DNA from: Doryteuthis pealeii
Taxonomy: Eukaryota; Mollusca; Cephalopoda; Myopsida; Loliginidae
Direction: 5' to 3'
Length of the DNA stretch: 64,000 nucleotides
Assembly (NCBI GenBank): GCA_023376005.1
Contig: CM042176.1
Span: 12,484,694 to 12,548,693, forward strand
Under the pieces are notes generated by a model, which did not search any database, was not told where the DNA came from, and saw only the letters and a list, made by a program, of their open reading frames with translations. The translations under genes and the position numbers were made by a program. Positions 57,519 to 64,000 of this stretch are shown here, in pieces. The first letter of the stretch is position 1; the number at the start of each line of letters is the position of its first letter.

Positions 57519-57663
57519 TCACTTGTCTCCACTGCCACATGTTTTCTGTTTCATGGGGCTCTGTATCACAATTTCATTGCTCTGTATATCACGTACGGAT
57601 GACACGTTTGTCATACAATAAAAACATTCCTTTTTGTTCATCATCTGATAAGTTATACAATTT
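57519..57663 (-). CDS. RNF123: RNF123 last coding exon (second half of RING)
   Basis: Minus-strand acceptor TTTGTCTTTTTCAG ends at 57664. The first base completes an Arg codon from the exon at 60742-60827. The exon encodes N, then CITYQMMNKKECFYC with the last three zinc-binding Cys of a C3HC4 RING, followed by MTNVSSVRDIQ and a ~20-residue tail to TGA at 57521-57519. The pattern CI…MN(N/K)K(D/E)CF(F/Y)C and the following VSV..(D) residues agree with the C-terminus of RNF123/KPC1. That protein is the catalytic subunit of the KPC ubiquitin ligase, which acts on p27Kip1 and on the NF-kB p105 precursor in vertebrates. Confidence 0.83.
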
Positions 57664-57749
57664 CTGAAAAAGACAAAAGAAAAAAATTAATGAACACGAT
57701 CCCAATACAAAAACAAAAGAACAATTGTTTTTTTTTTATTGCAATACTA

Positions 57750-57941
57750 GCTATATGTTCCCAGGCTTGGCTGGGTTTTATAGTATCCAGCCAAATTTAA
57801 GTATACACTTTTTAAATGTCATATTGCTCACCATTGATAGCAGTACCTATTGATCCCGATTCAAAAGCAAAAGAACAAATTTTATTACAATACTAACTTT
57901 ATGTTCCCAGGCTTGGCTGGGTTTTATAATATGCAGCTAAA

Positions 57942-57942
<1 letters not shown>
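57750..57942 (-). mobile_element. Helitron-like 3' ends, two in tandem
   Basis: ACTAGCTATATGTTCCCAGG on + is, on the minus strand, a CCCAG…CTGGG hairpin followed by CTAG. The segment recurs at 57890-57935 (ACTAACTTTATGTTCCCAGG). 5' ends not identified. Confidence 0.55.

Positions 57943-58002
<60 letters not shown>
57943..58002. repeat. (TA)n microsatellite
   Basis: About 29 dinucleotide copies. Confidence 0.95.
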
Positions 58003-58004
<2 letters not shown>

Positions 58005-58514
58005 TCATAAATAGAGGAATTACATTGATAATTGAATTGAATTAAATTACCATGACCAGACAACTTGGCAAACACCATGTGCGACATCCAGAGCACTGGA
58101 CAGCTGTTTCAACCTTTTGTTCTCATCAGCAGTGCATACCACAATCTCCGCCACTAGAGATTGAACCAGTGGACCACAGAGTGAAGAGCAGAAACTCTAC
58201 ACCTAGGCCTCCAGCTGACACCACAAATGGAGAATGCCAAATCACCTAGTCAATGGTAATGGTAATTCAAGCGCAGCCACTTAACCTATATTTGTCTTGA
58301 CGCCCATCGCAGAATTACAGAGGACAAGGTCACCTCCAGGACAACGACTTCCCAATTCGGGGCCTGCATCCACGGACACACAACCTAATGGGCAATTTCA
58401 TAAAGGTTATAATATCCTGATGAAGGTTTAAAAAAATGAAACGTTTTAACGTCAACTTCACCATCTATAATAAATTCATCCTTTTGGAATACTTTGTTTT
58501 TTCTATTATATATA
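58003..58514. other. Unassigned intronic sequence
   Basis: Moderately GC-rich 58050-58400, with GCTGTTTCAACCTTTTG…TCATCAGCAGTG at 58104-58132 and CCTGATGAAGG…ATGAAACGTTTT at 58417-58450, the two halves of the foldback motif 290 bp apart with an unrelated interior. This may be an element carrying cargo. Confidence 0.5.
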
Positions 58515-59150
58515 CTAGCAAATATATGCACCCTCCGGGTGCAAGTATTTTAGTTAAATTTTATAATAAAATATCATATTAAATTAGAAAGGCTAATGAA
58601 ACTGAATAAGAATGTAGATAAAAAAAATTTGGAACAGAGGGGGTAGGATTGAAAAATAGAACAACTTTGAAACTAACTCTTTCATCATTCTCCATTACTC
58701 CCGTCTTTCATTGGTAATTTTTCCTAATTTAACTCTTTAGTTAAAATGGGAAGGAAAGAATAAAATTACAGTTATTTCTTCTTGTTAAGGGATTTCTTTT
58801 AAGATTTATTGAAGAGATTTTTGCACATATTCAATAAGATAAAACCAAACAATTAAAAATCAATAATACTAAGCATATATTTATCAAAATCAATTTTTTA
58901 AGATCAATATGCAAATTAGCCTTCCCATTCACACTGTAAACCTCTATTTTGTTGTATATATAAATACAATTGCATGTTATTAGTATGTAGATAGGGTCAA
59001 CAGTGGAAGTAATGTAAAACAATTTCATTAATAATTGAGGTTTAAATAAAAATAAAATCATGGAGAATATGATGTAAATAACGAAAAGAATTGTGACTTG
59101 TATAGTAATATAGTTTCGGTTACAGACAGACAATCTCCATTATAATAAGA
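58515..59150 (-). mobile_element. Non-autonomous Helitron, family A, copy 3
   Basis: Minus-strand TCTTATTATAATGG start, GCACCC-GGA-GGGTGC hairpin and CTAG end, A|T insertion site with no duplication. 636 bp, no coding capacity. Confidence 0.87.
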
Positions 59151-59159
59151 TATGTGTGT

Positions 59160-59690
59160 GTGTGTATAGATAAAATGATATGAAAAACACATATGTTGTT
59201 AAATTGAACTTATTTTTACAACTTTTGCATTGCTAATATTGCCAATATTTCGATTTCATCAAAAAATCATCATCAGAGCATAATGATAATTAGGTCCGTT
59301 TTTAGATGTAAATGTTTTTAATCCAGATTCATCAAGAGAGAAACAGAATAATTTGAATTCAAACTGGAAATAGTTTTTTTTCCAAAAAGTGTGTATCATG
59401 TGCATTAGCTGTGTCTCGTTCATTCACTGCGTCACGCTCTTTTGCTACGTCACGCTCTTTTGCTACGTCACGTTCCTTCGGTGTAACAGTTTTTATAAGA
59501 AAGAATCTGGACTAAAACATTTACATCTAAAAACGGACCTAATTATCATTATGCTCTGATGAAGATTTTTTTGATAAAATCAAAATATTGACAATATTAG
59601 CAATGAAAAATATATAAAATAAATTCAATTTAACAACATACGTTTTTCATACCATTTTATCTATACATATACCATCGGATTCATTTACTT
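59160..59690. mobile_element. Foldback with ~170-bp arms
   Basis: GATAAAATGATATGAAAAAC, ATTTCGATTTCATCAAAAAA and ATAATGATAATTAGGTCCG face inverse copies at 59500-59670. The loop has three copies of a GCTACGTCACGCTCTTTT-type unit. Right flank TATACCATCGGATTCATTT, then (TA)n. Confidence 0.88.
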
Positions 59691-59694
59691 ACTC

Positions 59695-59742
<48 letters not shown>

Positions 59743-59904
59743 AAATTACCTATTCTTGTCAAATTGTAATATCAATTTTTTAAGAGCAAATGTATTATTA
59801 AATTTCAATCATTTTAAGCAAGTAAATACTTCATACTCAATCACAACATCAATGTGTTTAAGAGCAAATTAAGTTCAAAATCATTTAAAATATCATTCCA
59901 GAAT
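59691..59904. repeat. (TA)n and unassigned DNA
   Basis: (TA)n 59698-59738; the remainder is AT-rich. Confidence 0.8.
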
Positions 59905-60062
59905 TATTTGACTCATAGATGGGACCATAACTCGTACTACAGCTCCAAGACCCAGTGGACCTGGGAGTAATAACAACAAAGAGGTGACTCCATACTCCTC
60001 AGGGCTCGAGACACTCACCAGCAGATGCAGTTCAGTGTTATACCCAAGACAATCAGCCGCAG
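59905..60062 (+). mobile_element. Interspersed family B fragment
   Basis: CATAGATGGGACC, then AGTGGACCTGGGAGTAAT, matching 52280-52400 with strong divergence. Confidence 0.7.
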
Positions 60063-60392
60063 GAGTGATAAAGTAAAGGAAGACCGTATAGTGCCAATCT
60101 TTCAAGTGGGGAGGACCAATTTGAGGAAGGATGAAGAAAACAATATTTACAAAGCTTAGCTAGGTATGGCACAGATGGGAGGGATATAAGGAACACTGTA
60201 TGACTGTGAAAAACACAGAAGCAGATGTGAAAAAGAGTTTTACTATTGAGGTAGTGAATTAATCATCTCGAAAGACCCCAAATACAAAGGAGAAAAGATG
60301 TTTGCAGTAAAAAAAGTAGGAATATAAAAATCCAAAGACACTCTTAAAAAAAAAAAAAAAAAAAAAAAAGTATCATAACTATAATAATATAA
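60063..60392. other. Unassigned intronic sequence
   Basis: No exon or repeat identified, ends in an A-run. Confidence 0.4.
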
Positions 60393-60690
60393 CAGGTGGC
60401 CCCATTGAAGGGGGAGTCTTACTTCTCTACAGAGGTGCAGTCGGTGTATTCTAAAGCCCCAGGGGTTATTTAGTAGTCACTCTTCTAAGAATGGTAGATG
60501 TTAATTAATTATTATTCTATGTTACTCTCACCTTTAACGTCATTCCCAGGACATGTAGATCCTCAGTCACCGCTTTCTAGCACCCATATGATAAAAAGGG
60601 TTGGGGCTTGCCATAAGGGTTGGGGCAATCATATAGGTGCTAGGGCTTGACATGAGCAGCCGATTGATCAGAGGGGGCCTCTAAACAAAG
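60393..60690 (+). mobile_element. Interspersed family B fragments
   Basis: AGGTGGCCCCATTGAAGG (inner part) followed by TTTAACGTCATTCCCAGG to GATCAGAGGGGGCCTC; the internal order is rearranged relative to 52141-52735. Confidence 0.75.
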
Positions 60691-60741
60691 AATGAACAAA
60701 TAAAGCAATGAATGTACAATAATAAGGTGTTTGTTTCTTAC

Positions 60742-60827
60742 CTACAGGACTTGTGACCACAAGGGTTGAATATAACGGAGATAGGATTTGCATAACAAAT
60801 AGCACACAAGTCATCATCAGGCAGAGA
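60742..60827 (-). CDS. RNF123: RNF123 exon, first half of RING
   Basis: 86 nt on the minus strand between TTTTCTTGCTTCCAG and GTAAGAAAC. In phase 0 it encodes [15 protein letters not shown], then [13 protein letters not shown] and two bases of an Arg codon. CAIC, PCGH and SC provide the first five zinc ligands (C, C, C, H, C); the remaining three come from the exon at 57519-57663 with exact phase agreement. CxICYA.PIS.(V/I)F.PCGHKSC is highly characteristic of RNF123/KPC1. The SPRY domain and the rest of the large protein lie upstream (higher coordinates), not recognised in the remaining 3 kb. Confidence 0.87.
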
Positions 60828-60943
60828 CTGGAAGCAAGAAAAGATGAGAGAAGAAGAAAACATTAAAAAAAAAAAAGAAAAAAGAGAGAAAAAAATTAGG
60901 CTAGCTCACAAAACCAAGGTTAAAAGGAGGTTATAAATTTATA

Positions 60944-61387
60944 GGTAATTTTCACCTTTAGTTGGCTAAATTCCTAGCATAAAATTGTTATCTGAAATGA
61001 GCTCAATTGTTATTAAGATAACATTTTATGATATTTTTGTGTTAAATTGTGCAGTTGTATTGTTTTCGAAAAAGTTTCTAAGATTTGTTTATTTCGCACG
61101 GAGACTTTCAAAATGGCTACCGGCTTGTTTCAAAGTGAAGGTCAGTTAGCTAAATTCCTAGCATAAAATTATCTGAAATGAACTTAATTGTTATTAAGAA
61201 CGCATTTTATGATATTTTTGTGTTAAAGCATGCAGTTGTATTGTTTTCGAAAAAGTTACTAAGATTTGTTTATTTCGCACGGAGACTTTCAAAATAGCTA
61301 CCGGCTTGTTTCAAAGTGAAAGTCAAGGGAGGTTACTCTAATTGCCTTATTTGCTAGGAATTTAGCCAACTAAAGGTGAAAATTACC
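60944..61387. mobile_element. Foldback-ended element with internal duplication
   Basis: GGTAATTTTCACCTTTAGTT and its inverse (AACTAAAGGTGAAAATTACC) are ~36-bp ends including TTGGCTAAATTCCTAGCA. The interior is a ~185-bp direct duplication with GCATGCAGTTGTATTG, shared with 35362-35728. Confidence 0.87.
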
Positions 61388-61613
61388 AGTTTCTATACAC
61401 CACAGGCGATCCAGAAAATAACCCGACACCCCCCCCCAAAAAAAATCTGTTGATTAAACTACAACAGCATGCAAACACAAAATTTTTTTTTTTTTTTAAA
61501 TTGACAAAATTGTTAAACAAATAAAGACATTAAGTTTTGACTAGTTCAATAAGTCCATTTCTTTTGGCTATAACCATTGCACTATGCACCTCCACTTTAA
61601 AAAAAATCATCTA
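61388..61613. other. Unassigned
   Basis: No gene; C- and A/T-homopolymers. Confidence 0.45.
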
Positions 61614-62160
61614 TGATGGGCACCTCATGTGGTGTAATGGTTATGAAGCTAAGTTTAGTAAATAACAACCAGAATAATCCTTACATAGTGTAATGGTTAG
61701 CAAGCTAGATTTGCAGACCATTGTTAGTGAGTTTGATTCTCACTGGGTGCCCCATACTTCTGGCCTTGTATCACATCTAAGCTAATCTTAGTAAATAACT
61801 AGGGCACCTCATGTGGTGTAATGGTTAGCAAGCTAGATTTGCAGACCATTGATAGTGAGTTCAATTCTTATTGAGCACCCCATACTTCTGGCCTTGTGTC
61901 ACAGCTTAGCTTAGTAAATAACAATTAGTGTACCCCACATAATATTATGGTTAGCAAGTTAGATTAGCAGACCATTGTTAGTGAGTTTGATTCTCATGGG
62001 CGCCCCATACTTTTGGCCTTGTGTCACATCTAAGCTAAGCTAGGGCACCTCATGTGGTGTAATGGTTAGCAAGCTAGATTTGCATACCATTGTTAGTGAG
62101 TATGGTTCTCACTGGGCGCCCCATACTATTGGCCTTGTGTCACATCTAAGCTAAGTTTAC
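61614..62160 (+). mobile_element. Five tRNA-derived SINE copies in tandem
   Basis: Each has CATGTGGTGTAATGGTTAGC (box A) and, except the first, AGTGAGTTTGATTCTCACTGG (box B) with TGGCCTTGTGTCACATCTAA afterwards. Starts near 61614, 61672, 61801, 61925 and 62043. Copies are joined by AGTAAATAACTA. Confidence 0.88.
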
Positions 62161-62345
62161 TAAATAACTATATGATGCTATATGTGTGTAGTCTGACACA
62201 GTTATGTGCTGATTGTTGATCCGTTATTTTCACTCAATAAATCTGGATCAATATGATTCACCACTGGATTAAGTGCATTTACACAAAAAGGATCGTGGAT
62301 TTTCGAGATGTGTTTCCAAGCCATAAAGGCAAATTCATAAAGACA
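62161..62345 (-). other. Unrecognised ORF fragment
   Basis: Open minus-strand frame of about 48 codons (LYEFAFMAWKHISKIHDP, FCVNALNPVVNHIDPDLL) ending in TAA, without splice sites. Its 5' side is cut by the adjacent LINE. Composition is protein-like, so it may be a mobile-element relic; family unknown. Confidence 0.3.
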
Positions 62346-62870
62346 AGTAGGGTGAATTAGTAGAAGGCTCCCGACCAGTAGGAGGACCATGCCAATGCTT
62401 CAAAGACGTCCGCAAGAAAGACATGAAGACATGCCACATCAACACCAACACATGGGAGGTTGGTGCAGAAAACCAAGCAGCCTAGCGCTTCTTTGTCAAA
62501 CAAGGCACGAAAAGGAATGAAACGGAGAGGAAAGTAGCCACCACAGCAAAGAGAGCCAGAAGAAAGGAGAGACAACAGCAGCCCCAGCAAGCATCACTGT
62601 TTGTGTGCAGTCACTGCAACAGAGACTGCCATTCAAAAATTGGCCTGTTCAGCCACTTGCGCAGATGCAGATGAGAAAAATTTTTGACACAAAACCATCG
62701 TCTTTAGCAGATGGAAGGATGCCAATAACAACACTCAGAGAGTATCAGGCGAGTCTCGCATCAGTGTGGTTTGTCACCTTCACAAACTCAACAAATGCAT
62801 CCAGAGCAAACAAATTGTGCAACATATTACCAAAATATTGCAAAACTTTTGACTCAACCTAGAAATACTT
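62346..62870 (+). mobile_element. LINE C-terminus with zinc finger
   Basis: GRPVGG-like start (SRPVGG), CFKDVRKKDMKTC, NTWEVGAENQ, a basic region, then FVCSHCNRDCHSKIGLFSHL and RRCR before TGA at 62672-62674. This order is characteristic of the C-terminal tail of a widespread animal non-LTR retrotransposon ORF. One in-frame stop near 62485. The rest to about 62870 is probably 3' UTR. Confidence 0.72.
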
Positions 62871-62939
62871 GTAAATAATACAGTGTTAAAAGCTAGATAT
62901 GATTCTGGGATTTAGATGTAATTATCAAAATGTTTTAAT
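62871..62939. other. Unassigned
   Basis: Short AT-rich spacer. Confidence 0.4.
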
Positions 62940-63177
62940 CTATATAATAAAATAAATATATAAAGGTATTACATATCTATTTATTTGATGGCAATAGAAC
63001 AGTCACAACCTTAGGTTTCATACATGCAAAATCACATGCATTCATCAGGTGATGTTGATCAACGTCACCTGATGAATGCATGCGATTTTGCATGTATGAA
63101 ACCTAAGGTTGTGACTGTTCTATTGCCATCAAATAAATAGATATGTAATACCTTTATATATTTATTTTATTATATTA
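62940..63177. mobile_element. Near-perfect ~238-bp palindrome
   Basis: Arms of about 119 bp with only about two mismatches, no loop, centred on GTTGATCAAC (63054-63063). Contains GATGAATGCATG and ATTTGATGGCAATAGAAC in both directions. Confidence 0.93.
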
Positions 63178-63278
63178 TATAATAGCTCTATTCCTTATAT
63201 CGAGCACTCTCCTAATACTACTGCAATTTGGCGCACCATTCCAGTGAAAGCTGAAGCGGTGACTATCCCAGGCTATAG

Positions 63279-63324
<46 letters not shown>

Positions 63325-63484
63325 TTTCAGCCGATTTAAGAATAATAAAAGATTCCTCATTTAACATCTGGGCAGAGTGCTTTGATTTTCAAAAGAAAAA
63401 AAAAATATTCAAAATTGATTTTGTCATGAAATGGAATCTTTTTTTAAAAATTCAAAAGAATTTCCTGGTTTGAAAAATAATATG
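63178..63484. other. (TA)n and unassigned DNA
   Basis: 63215-63275 (GCAATTTGGCGCACCATTCC) precedes (TA)n at 63283-63321. No exon seen. Confidence 0.55.
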
Positions 63485-64000
63485 GTTTTAGTTTGGTTTG
63501 GTTTGTTTTGTTTTGTTTTATGGCATATCAAACTCAGTGGGTCATTTAATGCCGACAAAGTTTTAAAATAAATTCATTCTTAATGGAGAATCAATTTTTT
63601 ATAAACACATTTTTCTATTTAAACCATAGATGGGACCCTAACAGGTACTACCACTCCGGGTCAGAGTGGACCTGGGAGCAATGGTGATGAAGGGGTGCTC
63701 CACATTCCCCAAATCTCCAAAACTGGAACCTCACCATTAGATAGAGTTTAACATTATTCCCAGGACATGAAAACCCTCAGCCACTGCCTTCTAGCACCCA
63801 TATGATAAAAAGGGTTGGGGCTTGCCATAAGGGCAATAGGGTTGGGGCAATCATAGGTGCTAGGACTTGACGTGACCAACCGATTGATCGGAGGGGGCCT
63901 CTCCGACTGCCTGTTTAGCCTAAGTAAGTGGAGTGTTGCATGTCATGACTGCTCAGCCACCTGGATTCCATCCTTAAGCATCTCACGGGTCGCCACCCAC
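63485..64000 (+). mobile_element. Interspersed family B, cut by window end
   Basis: Begins GGTTTGGTTTGTTTTG, continues collinear with 52141-52650. Confidence 0.85.

Larger units (their letters stand above)
57664..60741 (-). other. RNF123: RNF123 intron
   Basis: About 3.1 kb between donor GTAAG (plus 60737-60741) and acceptor at 57664. It holds Helitron ends, (TA)n, a complete Helitron, a foldback and family B copies, listed separately. No further exon is needed to join the two RING halves. Confidence 0.78.

Overview
Eukaryotic, AT-rich and intron-rich DNA dominated by repeats. The mixture of tRNA-derived SINEs, non-LTR retrotransposons with an R2-like CCHC/REL C-terminus, CR1/L2-like LINE tails, Helitrons, mariner and hAT miniature elements, long (TA)n/(CA)n tracts and foldback elements suggests a mollusc, most likely an octopod cephalopod. 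That is inference from overall character; no species can be proved from this window alone.

Two host genes can be recognised by translating across splice sites; they run towards each other. (1) PEX26, the peroxisomal membrane anchor of the PEX1-PEX6 ATPase, on the + strand: four exons at 27360-27500, 29333-29637, 31158-31301 and 33790-33863 join with matching phases, give about 219 residues, end in a stop, and include the C-terminal transmembrane anchor. The first exon(s) were not found. (2) RNF123 (KPC1), an E3 ubiquitin ligase, on the - strand: its C3HC4 RING is split between 60742-60827 and the last coding exon 57519-57663; the rest of the gene lies beyond the right edge or in exons I could not see. 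About 24 kb of repeats separate the two 3' ends.

Layout: 1-7.5 kb, LINE tails, a foldback and a Helitron; 7.5-10.6 kb, a ~66-bp satellite; 10.6-13.3 kb, a Helitron, a ~176-bp array and a hairpin element; 13.66-15.48 kb, a second, frameshifted copy of a PEX26 exon plus its intron, ending exactly at a single N; 15.5-27.2 kb, foldbacks, microsatellites, head-to-tail Helitrons with an internal 69-bp array, zinc-finger remnants, VNTRs and LINEs; 27.2-34 kb, PEX26; 34-44 kb, foldbacks and tandem Helitrons; 44.5-52.9 kb, a duplicated block around a second N, with LTR-like sequence expanded into 86-bp and 57-bp arrays; 53-57.5 kb, purine/pyrimidine-rich VNTRs; 57.5-64 kb, RNF123 and its intronic repeats.

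Both single-N positions coincide with an edge of a second copy of sequence present elsewhere in the window, and copies differ largely by one-base indels. The simplest reading is unmerged allelic contigs from a long-read assembly, so the two large duplications may not be real. I found no operon-like, CRISPR or defence-type system. The most notable signals are the Helitron insertion with an empty site in the same window, the head-to-tail Helitrons, the foldback elements sharing a bipartite motif, a cluster of five ~72-bp palindromes, and a satellite whose every unit carries splice-site-like sequences.
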